Positions 1 through 7,301 of a DNA stretch of 64,000 bases are shown here, in pieces. Origin of the DNA: Hymenobacter aranciens. Lineage in GTDB: Bacteria > Bacteroidota > Bacteroidia > Cytophagales > Hymenobacteraceae. A program made the translations under genes and the position numbers. The notes beneath the pieces were generated by a model that saw only the letters and a list, made by a program, of their open reading frames with translations, made no database searches and was not told where the DNA came from. The DNA is taken from assembly GCF_030580865.1 (NCBI RefSeq), contig NZ_JAUQSY010000012.1, positions 62,001 to 126,000 on the forward strand, in the 5' to 3' direction. Each line of letters starts with the position of its first letter. Position 1 is the stretch's first letter.

Positions 1-1
1 C

Positions 2-124
2 GAAGGCAACACCGCCTCCCGCGTCGAAAAGCTGGGCGAAGTGCTGACTGGCGTGGCCCAACAGCTGCGCCACGGCAGCGCGGCCCCCAGTGGCAACCTG
101 CCGCAGGATATGTCGTCGCACTAA
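2..124 (+). CDS. C-terminal end of an unidentified protein (partial)
   Basis: Only the last 40 codons and the TAA stop are inside the window; the rest lies upstream. The visible tail is polar, with a short amphipathic stretch (SRVEKLGEVLTGVAQQL) that could be helical, then a Ser/Gly/Pro-rich end finishing in DMSSH. This is too little to name a family. It is convergent with rplS, and the two are separated by a strong bidirectional hairpin terminator. Confidence 0.6.
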   Translation, partial: EGNTASRVEKLGEVLTGVAQQLRHGSAAPSGNLPQDMSSH

Positions 125-148
125 GGCGTAGCCGTTAGCGGCTACCAC

Positions 149-190
149 AAAAAAAGCCGGCTCTTCCGCGAGGAAGAGCCGGCTTTTTTA
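149..190. terminator. Bidirectional intrinsic terminator
   Basis: A 13-bp perfect GC-rich stem (arms 155-167 and 172-184, loop GCGA) is flanked by an A-run on the left and a T-run on the right. It can therefore end transcription from both sides: the partial plus-strand gene and the rpsP-rplS operon on the minus strand. Confidence 0.9.
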
Positions 191-208
191 TTTGCTTGAA
201 GCGAAAGC

Positions 209-583
209 TTAGGCAGCTTTCACAGCGTTCAAACGACGCTCTTTGATACGAGCTTGTTTGCCCGACAGGCCGCGCAGGTAGAACAGACGGGCGCGACGTA
301 CTTTACCGCGACGCACTACCTCGATTTTCTCGATGTTGGGCGACAGCAGGGGGAAGATACGCTCGGTACCAATCTGGTTCGAAATCTTGCGCACGGTGAA
401 GGTTTCGCCGTTGCTCGAAGGGTTGCGGCGCTGCAGCACCACGCCCTGGAACTGCTGGATACGCTCCTTGTTGCCTTCGCGGATTTTAACGTGTACGTTC
501 ACCGTATCGCCAGCGGCGAAGTCCGGGAAGCTGGCGCGGCGCTCTTGGCCTTCAGCGTTGATAAAGTCGAGTAGTACGCTCAT
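209..583 (-). CDS. rplS: 50S ribosomal protein L19
   Basis: Protein of 124 residues, the normal length for bacterial L19, located at the 30S-50S interface. The diagnostic block FQGVVLQRR and the basic C-terminal half (RRGKVRRARLFYLR) are present. The frame is open upstream to 691, but the ATG at 583 (MSVLLDFINAE) is preferred: it matches usual L19 N-termini, and a -7 box lies at 645-652, inside the longer frame. It is the last gene of rpsP-rimM-trmD-rplS, 158 bases after trmD, and probably has its own promoter in addition to read-through. Confidence 0.96.
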   Translation of the reverse strand: MSVLLDFINAEGQERRASFPDFAAGDTVNVHVKIREGNKERIQQFQGVVLQRRNPSSNGETFTVRKISNQIGTERIFPLLSPNIEKIEVVRRGKVRRARLFYLRGLSGKQARIKERRLNAVKAA

Positions 584-644
584 GACTAGGGAAATTACGA
601 AAGGCGGCGCCGCCGCCAGAGATTTTATTTTACGAAACGGACCG

Positions 645-675
645 CAAAGATAGGGAATTGCGGGCAGGATAGCAA
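645..675 (-). promoter_or_regulatory. Bacteroidota-type promoter of rplS
   Basis: Read on the minus strand, TTG (673-675), a 20-base spacer and TATCTTTG (645-652) match the Bacteroidota pattern of a -33 TTTG-like box and a -7 TAnnTTTG box. The site lies about 60 bases upstream of the chosen L19 start and argues against starting at 691. Confidence 0.6.
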
Positions 676-741
676 GTGGTTTGTAACACATACTTTAGCT
701 TATGTAGCCAGCGGGCTAAGCTGCATAAGCTAAAGTTTACT

Positions 742-1416
742 TTACGTCAGCAAATCGGGCCGGCGGGTGCGGGTGCGCTCCAGCGCCTGCTCGTGCCGCC
801 ATTCCTCAATCAGCGGCGTATTGCCGGAAAGCAGGATTTCGGGTACCGGCAGCCCGCGCCATTCGGCCGGGCGGGTGTACACCGGCGGGGCCAGCAAATC
901 ATCCTGGAATGAGTCGCTTAGCGCCGATTCCTCGTTGCCCAGCACGCCGGGCAGCAGCCGCACCACGGCATCGGTGAGGATGGCCGCGCCCAGCTCGCCG
1001 CCACTCAGCACGTAGTCGCCCACGCTGATTTCGTGGGTGATGTACGTTTGGCGAATACGCTCGTCGATGCCCTTGTAGTGGCCGCAGAGCATGATAATAT
1101 TTTGCTTCAGTGACAGCCGGTTGGCCAGCGGCTGGCGCAGGGTTTCGCCGTCGGGCGTAAGGTAGATGACGGCGTCGTAGGTACGCTGGGCCTGCAACTC
1201 ATCCAGCCAGGCCGCGATGGGCTCGACGCGCAACACCATGCCCGCGCCACCGCCAAACACGTAGTCGTCAATCTGCCCGTGCTTGTTGATGGCTCGCTCG
1301 CGCAGCTGGTGCACGTGGATTTCGACCAGGCCTTTGTCCTGCGCCCGCTTCACAATGGAATGGGCGAAAGGGCTGACCAGCAGCTCGGGCAGGCAGGTGA
1401 GGATGTCTATACGCAT
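742..1416 (-). CDS. trmD: tRNA (guanine-N1-)-methyltransferase TrmD
   Basis: Protein of 224 residues. TrmD methylates G37 next to the anticodon using S-adenosylmethionine and prevents +1 frameshifting. The SPOUT trefoil-knot signatures are visible: GGGAGMVLRVEP, LCGHYKGIDERI and ISVGDYVLSGGE, followed by the C-terminal YTRPAEWRG motif. The ATG at 1416 lies two bases after the rimM stop, so the two are almost certainly co-translated. The order rpsP-rimM-trmD-rplS is the conserved bacterial arrangement, which makes the assignment very secure. Confidence 0.97.
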   Translation of the reverse strand: MRIDILTCLPELLVSPFAHSIVKRAQDKGLVEIHVHQLRERAINKHGQIDDYVFGGGAGMVLRVEPIAAWLDELQAQRTYDAVIYLTPDGETLRQPLANRLSLKQNIIMLCGHYKGIDERIRQTYITHEISVGDYVLSGGELGAAILTDAVVRLLPGVLGNEESALSDSFQDDLLAPPVYTRPAEWRGLPVPEILLSGNTPLIEEWRHEQALERTRTRRPDLLT

Positions 1417-1418
1417 GC

Positions 1419-2000
1419 TTACGGCTCGTCGAATTCGTCGGGCTCGTCTTTATCGCGCGAAGACGGCTTCAGGTACACGTCAAGCAGGCCCTCGGGGAGG
1501 TTGACGAACACTTTGCGCTCGGCCATGTCGGCGTGGGTTACCAACTCATCTACTACGGGGATAAGCACTTCCTGACCCTGGTAGCGCATGGCCAGCACGT
1601 CCTGCTGCGGCAGCTCGTAGAAGTTTTCGACTACGCCCAGCTCGCCCATTTTTTCATCCACTACGGTAAAGCCCATAACGTCGTGGAAATAGAACTGGTC
1701 GTCTTCCAGCTCGGGCAGTTCGGCTAGGGGCAGGTAGAGTTGGGCGCCGCGCAGGGGCTCTGCTTCTTCGATGCGGTCGATGCCTTTGAGCTTGAGCAGC
1801 ACGCGGGTACCGTGCTGAAACTGGAGTTTTTCCACCGCGTGGGCCTGCAGCTTGGCAGGCGCGGCGGGGAAAGACAGGTACACCGTTTTGAGCTTTTTGT
1901 AGGCCGTGGGGTCGTCCACGTCGAACTCGGCGGCCACGTGGCCGCGCAGGCCGTGGGTTTTCACGATGTAGCCGAGTTGGTAGGTTTCGTCGAGCAGCAT
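1419..2000 (-). CDS. rimM: Ribosome maturation factor RimM
   Basis: Protein of 193 residues. RimM assists maturation of the 30S head by binding S19. The N-terminal RimM barrel carries the typical start YQLGYIVKTHGLRGHV. A PRC-barrel-like second domain (YFHDVMGFTVVDEKMGELG) and the motif VLIPVVDELV follow, ending in an acidic tail (DKDEPDEFDEP). It sits between rpsP and trmD, 82 bases downstream of rpsP, as in most bacteria. The acidic C-terminal extension is a minor lineage feature. Confidence 0.95.
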   Translation of the reverse strand: MLLDETYQLGYIVKTHGLRGHVAAEFDVDDPTAYKKLKTVYLSFPAAPAKLQAHAVEKLQFQHGTRVLLKLKGIDRIEEAEPLRGAQLYLPLAELPELEDDQFYFHDVMGFTVVDEKMGELGVVENFYELPQQDVLAMRYQGQEVLIPVVDELVTHADMAERKVFVNLPEGLLDVYLKPSSRDKDEPDEFDEP

Positions 2001-2082
2001 AAGAAGGGGCTAAAAAAAGTTTGGGAGCTGCCGGCCCGCGGCCCACAGCTCCCAAACAATATGGTTAGGAAGTGCCAGCGAA

Positions 2083-2631
2083 CTACTCGGCAGCAGCTTC
2101 TTCGGTAGCCGGAGCGGCTTCCTCGGTAGCAGCCTCCTCAGCGGCCGGAGCCGGCGTAGCAGCGGCCAGGGCAGCAGCTTCGCGCTGACGGATGGCCTCG
2201 GCGCGGGCTTCTTTCACCTTGGTTTCGGCGGCCAGCGCAGCTTTGCGGGCATCGGCTTTGGCGTCAACCAAGCCAGTGCGCTTGCCTTCGATTTTGGCGT
2301 CTTTCTCGGCTTTCCAGTCGTTGAAGCGCTGGTCGGCAACTTCTTGCGTGATGGCACCTTTGTCAACACCCAGCTGCAGGTGACGGCGCATGAGCACGCC
2401 GCGGTAGCTGAGCATGGCGCGCACCGTGTCGGTGGGCTGGGCGCCGGTCATCATCCAGTGGAACGCGCGGTCGGCGTCGTAGTTGATGGTGGCGGGGTTG
2501 GTGTTGGGGTTGTAGGTACCGAGCTTCTCGATGAAGCGGCCGTCGCGGGGCGAGCGGCTGTCGGCTACTACGATGTCGTACATTGCGGCCTTCTTGCGGC
2601 CACGGCGGGCGAGGCGGATTTTAACTGCCAT
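2083..2631 (-). CDS. rpsP: 30S ribosomal protein S16 with long Ala/Glu-rich tail
   Basis: Protein of 182 residues. The first 80 or so are canonical S16 (MAVKIRLARRGRKK, IVVADSRSPRDGRFIEKLG, YDADRAFHWMMTGAQPTDT). The remaining 100 form a helical Lys/Ala/Glu-rich extension ending in repeated EEAA/ATEEAA units, roughly doubling the usual 80-90 residue length. Long S16 tails are common in Bacteroidota; their job is unclear. This is the first gene of the translation operon, with a -7 box at 2695-2702. Confidence 0.96.
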   Translation of the reverse strand: MAVKIRLARRGRKKAAMYDIVVADSRSPRDGRFIEKLGTYNPNTNPATINYDADRAFHWMMTGAQPTDTVRAMLSYRGVLMRRHLQLGVDKGAITQEVADQRFNDWKAEKDAKIEGKRTGLVDAKADARKAALAAETKVKEARAEAIRQREAAALAAATPAPAAEEAATEEAAPATEEAAAE

Positions 2632-2694
2632 AAACCGGGGTTGGTTGAGCGACGCAGCTCGTGCGTCTGGTTAGTTCCCAAAAATTTGGGAGTG

Positions 2695-2702
2695 CAAAGG
2701 TA
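2695..2702 (-). promoter_or_regulatory. -7 box of the rpsP operon promoter
   Basis: On the minus strand this reads TACCTTTG, a full match to the Bacteroidota -7 consensus TAnnTTTG, about 65 bases upstream of the rpsP start. A convincing TTTG -33 box at the expected distance is not evident; only a weak TTTCC lies there. Confidence 0.5.
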
Positions 2703-2758
2703 CGGGAATTTCAGTTAGTTCGGAAATGCCGTTCACAAAATAAAACTGGTATTCAGAA

Positions 2759-2865
2759 CTGTCATCCTGGGTAAAGCGAAGGACCTTCTCACGCCTGAAC
2801 GAAACTGTTCGAGGGTGAGAAGGTCCTTCGTCGCCGCTTGATGCGCGGCATGCTCAGGATGACAG
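2759..2865. repeat. Dispersed hairpin repeat, copy 1 (CATCCTGAG family)
   Basis: Imperfect inverted repeat beginning CTGTCATCCTGG and ending CTCAGGATGACAG, with internal arms GAAGGACCTTCTC / GAGAAGGTCCTTC. It lies between the rpsP promoter and the desaturase stop. The right arm carries an extra block (TCGCCGCTTGATGCGCGGCA) that breaks the pairing, so this copy looks partly decayed. Its closest relative in the window is the copy at 22477-22570. Confidence 0.85.
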
Positions 2866-2872
2866 GCAGAGC

Positions 2873-3658
2873 TTACGCCGCAATGGCTTCTTTTTGCTGC
2901 TTGGGCTTGGCCACCTTATTCAGGTTCATGGTCTTGCGCTTGATTTTGATAATCCGCGCCTTGTCCAAGGTCCAGATAGCCACGTAGGTCGGGTCAAACT
3001 CCCACCACTTCACGCCGAAATTCACGCGCATCGGCAGCTTGTGGTGATTGTTCTGGAACAGCTCACCGAAAGCCAGGAAATCCAGCGCCAGCGTGTTCTT
3101 GCTATGGTCTTTGTTGTCAAAGTTCTGGTAGCCGTATTTGTGGCCGCCCCAGTTTACAATGGCGCCGTGAATAGGACCCATCAGGAAGTGAATGGGTAGC
3201 AGCAGATACTGCCACCAGGCCGTGGCGAAATTGATGTAGAAAATCACGTAAGCGGCCCCCCAGCCCAGGCGGGAGTACCATTTGTCGCCGATGTTCTCAA
3301 TGAGTGACCACTCTGGAATATCGCCCTCAAAGCGCTTGGACAGCTCGTGCTTGTGATTGAGCACATCGTTGTAGATAGTCTTGGTTTTCCACATCATATC
3401 GAACGCATTGTTCGAAAAGAGCGGCGAGTGCGGGTCCAGCTCCGTGTCGGAGAAGGCGTGGTGCATGCGGTGCAGCAGCGCGTAGGCCCGCGGCGACAGG
3501 AACGAGCTGCCCTGGCAGATGTAAGTGAAAAGGAAGAAGAACTTCTCCCAAAACTTGTTCATCGTGAACATCTTGTGCGCGGCGTAGCGGTGCAGATAGA
3601 ACGTCTGCGTAAACAGCGACAAGTAGTAGTGCGCAACGAAGAAAACGAGAATGGCCAT
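2873..3658 (-). CDS. Acyl-CoA/acyl-lipid desaturase (membrane di-iron)
   Basis: Protein of 261 residues that would insert a double bond into fatty acyl chains, with iron and electrons supplied by an unlinked donor. All histidine boxes of the stearoyl-CoA desaturase-like family are present: HRYAAH near residue 23, HRMHH near 64, HKYGYQNFDNKDHSKN, and NNHHKLP. Hydrophobic segments flank them. The double-bond position (probably delta-9) is inferred from the family only. It stands alone, followed by a hairpin repeat and preceded by about 250 bases in which no gene is evident. Confidence 0.85.
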   Translation of the reverse strand: MAILVFFVAHYYLSLFTQTFYLHRYAAHKMFTMNKFWEKFFFLFTYICQGSSFLSPRAYALLHRMHHAFSDTELDPHSPLFSNNAFDMMWKTKTIYNDVLNHKHELSKRFEGDIPEWSLIENIGDKWYSRLGWGAAYVIFYINFATAWWQYLLLPIHFLMGPIHGAIVNWGGHKYGYQNFDNKDHSKNTLALDFLAFGELFQNNHHKLPMRVNFGVKWWEFDPTYVAIWTLDKARIIKIKRKTMNLNKVAKPKQQKEAIAA

Positions 3659-3907
3659 GAGGCGGTAACTAAGTGAATTGCCCGCAAAAGCGAAATGCCG
3701 CGAGGATGGTTCAACGGCGGGGCGTCACAAAATTACGGACCGCAGCAGGCGGCCGGAAGGCAAGGCCAAAATGTTGTACACTGCTATCAAGGCAGTTGAT
3801 ACGGCTCAAACTGTTGCTGGTGCCGAGCAGTAGTCACCAGGTCAGCATATTAAATACCCGAAAGACGACACTAGTCAACTCTCAGAACTTTGGCCGCCTG
3901 ATGAATA

Positions 3908-4699
3908 TCAACCAACGATGGCCCGCGCCGCGTCCCAGTGCGGGGCGTCGGGCAGAGGGGCCACGAAGGTCATCAGTTCCTTCGTCACGGGGTGTTGCAG
4001 CTGCAGTTGCCGGGCGTGCAGGGCAATGCTCACGTCGGGCAGCGGGGCAATGAAACCGTACTTCACGTCGCCCACGATGGGCGTGTTCAGGCCCGTCGCC
4101 AGCTGCACCCGAATCTGGTGCGGGCGGCCCGTTACCGGGTTCACTTGCACTAGGTAACGATTGCCGGCAGGGCCCAACAACTCGTATTTTAGCTCCGAGC
4201 GCAGGCCCTGGCTGTGCTTTTCAGAGTAGGCTTTGGTGACGTTGCGCACCGTGTCTTTCACCAGCCAGTGCACCAGCGTGCCGCTTTCCGGCACCGGCGG
4301 CTTGCCGGTGAGGGCGAGGTAGGTTTTCTGGATTTTATCGTCCCGGAACATCTCGTTCAGGCGGCTCAGGGCCTTGCTGGTTTTGGCCAGAATGACCACG
4401 CCGCTCACCGGCCGGTCGATGCGGTGGCACACGCCCACGAAGGCCTCGCCGGGTTTCTTATACTTGAAGCGCAGGTACTCGGCGGCTTTCTTGGAGAGCG
4501 GCTCGTCGCCGGTGGCATCGCCCTGCACCAGAATGCCGGCGGGCTTGTTAATGACGAGCAAGTGGTTGTCTTCGAACAGAATTTCCTTCTGTTCCGACCA
4601 AAGATTGGGGCGGTTCACGCGGCGGAATCGGGCGGAATAAACGATGGCAGGGGCGAGCCGGCGCCCGTTGGGCTGCCGTACGTCGCTAAAGGACCACAC
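3908..4699 (-). CDS. RluA-family pseudouridine synthase
   Basis: Protein of 263 residues that isomerises uridine to pseudouridine in rRNA or tRNA. The catalytic block HRIDRPVSGVVILAKT contains the conserved Asp, and the downstream motifs GRPHQIRVQLA and DVKYG are present. There is no N-terminal S4 domain, so it resembles RluA/RluC-like catalytic cores of about 230 residues. The first 30 residues are not conserved-looking, and a GTG at VNRPNLW is an alternative start. A -7 box at 4726-4733 fits the ATG at 4699 with a leader of about 20 bases. RNA target not predictable. Confidence 0.85.
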   Translation of the reverse strand: MWSFSDVRQPNGRRLAPAIVYSARFRRVNRPNLWSEQKEILFEDNHLLVINKPAGILVQGDATGDEPLSKKAAEYLRFKYKKPGEAFVGVCHRIDRPVSGVVILAKTSKALSRLNEMFRDDKIQKTYLALTGKPPVPESGTLVHWLVKDTVRNVTKAYSEKHSQGLRSELKYELLGPAGNRYLVQVNPVTGRPHQIRVQLATGLNTPIVGDVKYGFIAPLPDVSIALHARQLQLQHPVTKELMTFVAPLPDAPHWDAARAIVG

Positions 4700-4725
4700 T
4701 CAGCCGGCGCCCCTGCGTAATGGGG

Positions 4726-4733
4726 CAAAGGTA
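4726..4733 (-). promoter_or_regulatory. -7 box upstream of the pseudouridine synthase gene
   Basis: Minus-strand TACCTTTG, a full TAnnTTTG match, 27 bases upstream of the ATG at 4699. No clear -33 box is visible. Confidence 0.5.
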
Positions 4734-4807
4734 CGCACGGGGTAGAAATGTGTTGAGGCGAGAGTTGAACTGGTAGAAACTATAGTAGCAGCCTTGTCAT
4801 TATCAGA

Positions 4808-4841
4808 AATCTAAATAACCCAAGAATCTAAATAACCCAAG
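4808..4841. repeat. Tandem 17-bp duplication at a gene end
   Basis: Two adjacent identical copies of AATCTAAATAACCCAAG (4808-4824 and 4825-4841) overlap the stop codon of the minus-strand gene at 4811-5218. As 17 is not a multiple of three, the duplication changed the reading frame at the C-terminus, producing the present end LDSWVI instead of a likely LDF. Confidence 0.85.
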
Positions 4842-5218
4842 CCGCCACTGATAGAGGCAACATGATAAGGCTTTTGTTTGCTAGGTCCGGAAAATTCCCA
4901 GCATTCAGAGGCTTCCTCCATTACCAATTCAATTTTGTTGCTGAAGGTGAGAAACAACCGGCCGTCCTTATCCGCCTTAGCTTCCTCAATAAGAATGCCG
5001 GTGGCATACAAGTTATAAAAGAAAAGCAGCGCTTCTTTGGAATCCGGCTGCAGTTCGAATGTCTCCGTGTAATTTCTGATTTGAAATTTTCCAATCAGGG
5101 TCAGATGATTTCTACCTGAGAAATCAAAATCCAGACGGATGATTCCGCCGAAGCGAATTTGCTGAATTTGCGCGCCTTCACACGGTAAGACGTAATATTT
5201 CCCCCTTTGCTCTGGCAT
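4811..5218 (-). CDS. Uncharacterised 135-residue protein
   Basis: I do not recognise this family with confidence. The 135-residue protein has no signal peptide or membrane segment and alternates hydrophobic and polar residues in short strands (GGIIRLDFDF, RLFLTFSNKIELVME), suggesting a small beta-rich soluble fold of the kind seen in immunity-like or DUF proteins of contact toxin systems. That is a guess. Base composition is clearly more AT-rich than both neighbours, suggesting recent acquisition. It is 8 bases downstream of the panB stop in the same direction. Confidence 0.6.
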   Translation of the reverse strand: MPEQRGKYYVLPCEGAQIQQIRFGGIIRLDFDFSGRNHLTLIGKFQIRNYTETFELQPDSKEALLFFYNLYATGILIEEAKADKDGRLFLTFSNKIELVMEEASECWEFSGPSKQKPYHVASISGGLGYLDSWVI

Positions 5219-5226
5219 AGTAACGC

Positions 5227-6042
5227 CTAATATCCTTCAGCATCAGTCGGGAAATCGCGGCTCTTCACATCGGCCACGTAGTGCTGCACCGCTTCCGTCA
5301 TGATGGTGTGTAAATCAGCGTAGCGGCGCAGGAAGCGCGGCTTGAACTCTTTGGTGATACCCAGCAAATCATGCACTACCAGCACCTGGCCATCCACGCC
5401 CGGCCCGGCGCCGATGCCGATGACGGGAATCGTCAGCTCCTCGGCGACGCGCTTGGCCAGGGCGGCCGGAATCTTCTCCAGCACGATGGCGAAGCAGCCG
5501 ATTTCCTCCAGCAGACGGGCGTCTTCGATGAGCTTCTGGGCCTCGGCCTCTTCTTTGGCGCGTACGGTGTAAGTGCCAAATTTATAGATGCTTTGCGGGG
5601 TGAGGCCGAGGTGGCCCATCACCGGAATGCCAGCCGTGAGAATGCGGATGATGCTGTCTTTAATCTCGGCGCCACCTTCTACTTTGATGCCGTGGCCGCC
5701 GCTTTCCTTCATGATGCGGATGGCTGAGCGCAGGGCCTCGGAGGAGTTGCCCTGGTAGGAACCGAAGGGCAAATCAACCACCACGAAGGCGCGCTTCACG
5801 GCGCGTACCACGCTCTGGGCGTGGTATATCATCTGGTCGAGGGTGATGGGCAGGGTGGTTTCGTGGCCGGCCATCACGTTGGAGGCCGAGTCGCCGACGA
5901 GCAGCACGTCCACGCCCGCGCCGTCCAGAATCTGGGCCATCGAAAAATCGTAGGCCGTGAGCATGGAGATTTTTTCCTGCCGCTGCTTCATAGCCAGCAG
6001 CTGGTGGGTGGTGACGAGCTTTACTTCTTTGTGCTGAGACAT
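5227..6042 (-). CDS. panB: 3-methyl-2-oxobutanoate hydroxymethyltransferase
   Basis: Protein of 271 residues. PanB converts alpha-ketoisovalerate and methylenetetrahydrofolate to ketopantoate, the first committed step of pantothenate synthesis. Visible signatures: LTAYDFSMAQILDGAG near the N-terminus, VGDSASNVMAGHETTLP with metal-binding Asp, the ketopantoate-binding VKVEGG-like segment (IKVEGGAEI), GHLGLTPQSI, and IGIGAGPGVDGQVLV. The ATG at 6042 (MSQHKEVKL) is chosen over one 16 codons upstream because the extension is Pro/Arg-rich and not conserved-looking. No other pan genes are in the window. Confidence 0.94.
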   Translation of the reverse strand: MSQHKEVKLVTTHQLLAMKQRQEKISMLTAYDFSMAQILDGAGVDVLLVGDSASNVMAGHETTLPITLDQMIYHAQSVVRAVKRAFVVVDLPFGSYQGNSSEALRSAIRIMKESGGHGIKVEGGAEIKDSIIRILTAGIPVMGHLGLTPQSIYKFGTYTVRAKEEAEAQKLIEDARLLEEIGCFAIVLEKIPAALAKRVAEELTIPVIGIGAGPGVDGQVLVVHDLLGITKEFKPRFLRRYADLHTIMTEAVQHYVADVKSRDFPTDAEGY

Positions 6043-6126
6043 GGCCGGGCGGCGTAGGTTCGGGGCGGAATGCGGCGGCAAAGCTGGCAATAAATGTTGA
6101 AACGCGCCCGCCCCACCTTAGCTTAT

Positions 6127-6480
6127 CTACTGGATTGCGCTGATATAGAAGGTTGTGGGGCCGGCGATGAGACTGTAGGCGCGGTAGTTGCCAGGCGCAC
6201 CTTCGCCTAGTTGGCGGCCGACGCATAGGCATTGGCTACCATGATGCCGCGCGCAAGACCAGCATCTGGACGGTGCCGCTCGGTTCGCATCGGAGCGCGT
6301 GTGGAAGATGAGCCGGGCCGCCTGGGCCGCGCCCAGATTCTGGGTTGAGGTGAGCGTCGTTTGCTGCGTCTGGCTCAAGCGGAATGGGAGCAGACCATTG
6401 GCGGTGGCGGTGAGGGCAAGCAGGATAGTCGGGCTGGGTACCGTGGTGCCGATACCCACGCTGAAAACTGCCGGTTTTCT
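6127..6480 (-). pseudogene. Decayed fragment of a VGIGTT-type surface/tail protein
   Basis: On the minus strand the segment starts in mid-protein with SVGIGTTVPSPTILLAL, followed by ANGLLPFRLSQTQQTTL and AARLIFHT. This is the recognisable module found at the head of many Bacteroidota surface or tail-like proteins (VGIGTxxP, RGLLxPRLxxxQ). An in-frame stop lies just upstream, there is no proper start, and after LIFHT the sense-like reading appears to jump frames (GLARGIMVANAYASAAN ends in a stop in another frame). I read this as a frameshifted remnant, not a gene. Confidence 0.45.
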
Positions 6481-6549
6481 GGATGAATGCGCCGCAAGCT
6501 ACTGCCGAACAGCTGCTAGCGCGCTTGAAGCAGCGCCTTGGTGCATAGA

Positions 6550-6933
6550 CTAGGCGAAGCTCAGGGCCGAGGCCAGGGCGCGCTGTAGGTTGACGCCGGT
6601 ACCCTGCCCGGCCAGAATGGCCAGTGGCGCCAGCTGCTGCAGGTCGCGCGCGGCCGGCAGCTCGGCCGAGGTGGCTACGAACACCACTGGCACCGGCGTG
6701 GGCACTGATTGACGCAGGGCCGTGACCACGGCGTGGCCGTCGAGGGGCCCGCGCAGCTGCACGTTGAGCACTACCACGTCGGGCTGCAATAACCGCGTGG
6801 CGGTGAGAGTAATGTCGCCGCGGGCTTCTACGGCCAGCACTTCGTGGCCAGCCTCGCGTAGGCAGGTTTCCAGCGCTGCGGCCACGTTGCGGTCGTCTTC
6901 GACCAGGAGAATGCGAAGTGAGCTGGTTTCCAT
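6550..6933 (-). CDS. Stand-alone receiver-like protein lacking the phosphoacceptor Asp
   Basis: Protein of 127 residues with the receiver start RILLVEDDRNVAAALE (acidic pair D13-D14 kept) and the conserved switch Thr in VFVATSAE. At the phosphorylation position the sequence is PDVVVLNVQL, with Asn57 in place of Asp. The usual LxKPF lysine is also absent (ILAGQGTGVN). Standard Asp phosphorylation is therefore not expected; such pseudo-receivers usually act by constitutive binding. No output domain follows. The frame is open upstream to 7260 on the same strand, so a longer form cannot be excluded, but the ATG at 6933 gives a standard receiver. Confidence 0.7.
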   Translation of the reverse strand: METSSLRILLVEDDRNVAAALETCLREAGHEVLAVEARGDITLTATRLLQPDVVVLNVQLRGPLDGHAVVTALRQSVPTPVPVVFVATSAELPAARDLQQLAPLAILAGQGTGVNLQRALASALSFA

Positions 6934-7301
6934 AGCGGGGCGGAGAAAAGTTGCCCGAAATTGCAGCCTGCCGCAGCATGGAAAAGCCAAATTAGGATGA
7001 ACGACGTTTTTGAGCCGTTCAACGAGTGTATTCCCTGCTTGAATGACAAACTGCATTTTCTCTGCTGTAGCGTGGGGAGGTGGCGCAGCAATGAGTGCCT
7101 CGTGGCCCGCCATGATGGCGCGCAACTCGTCGTAGGTCCTCAAATGGCTCAGAGTGAGGGTAAAAGAGCGGTGCGCACGCAGTAGCCCGGGCCGCGCCAG
7201 ACCGCCCCGAAGGTAAATAGCCTCCTTAACAGCGCCCGCAGGGCGCAACCCCTGCGCCACCTGCCGGGTATAGCCGGTTACTTCTTTTTCCGATAATTAC
7301 C
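6934..7301. other. Divergent intergenic region, 368 bases
   Basis: It lies between the minus-strand receiver-like gene and the plus-strand TlpA-like gene. The minus strand stays open from 7260 in frame with the receiver gene and gives plausible protein-like text (LSHLRTYDELRAIMAGHEAL), possibly a remnant or an N-terminal extension. No clear promoter or repeat is seen. Confidence 0.4.

Noticed and set aside
209..691. Longer L19 starting at 691
   Set aside because: A TATCTTTG promoter box lies inside the extension and the extra 36 residues do not resemble L19.
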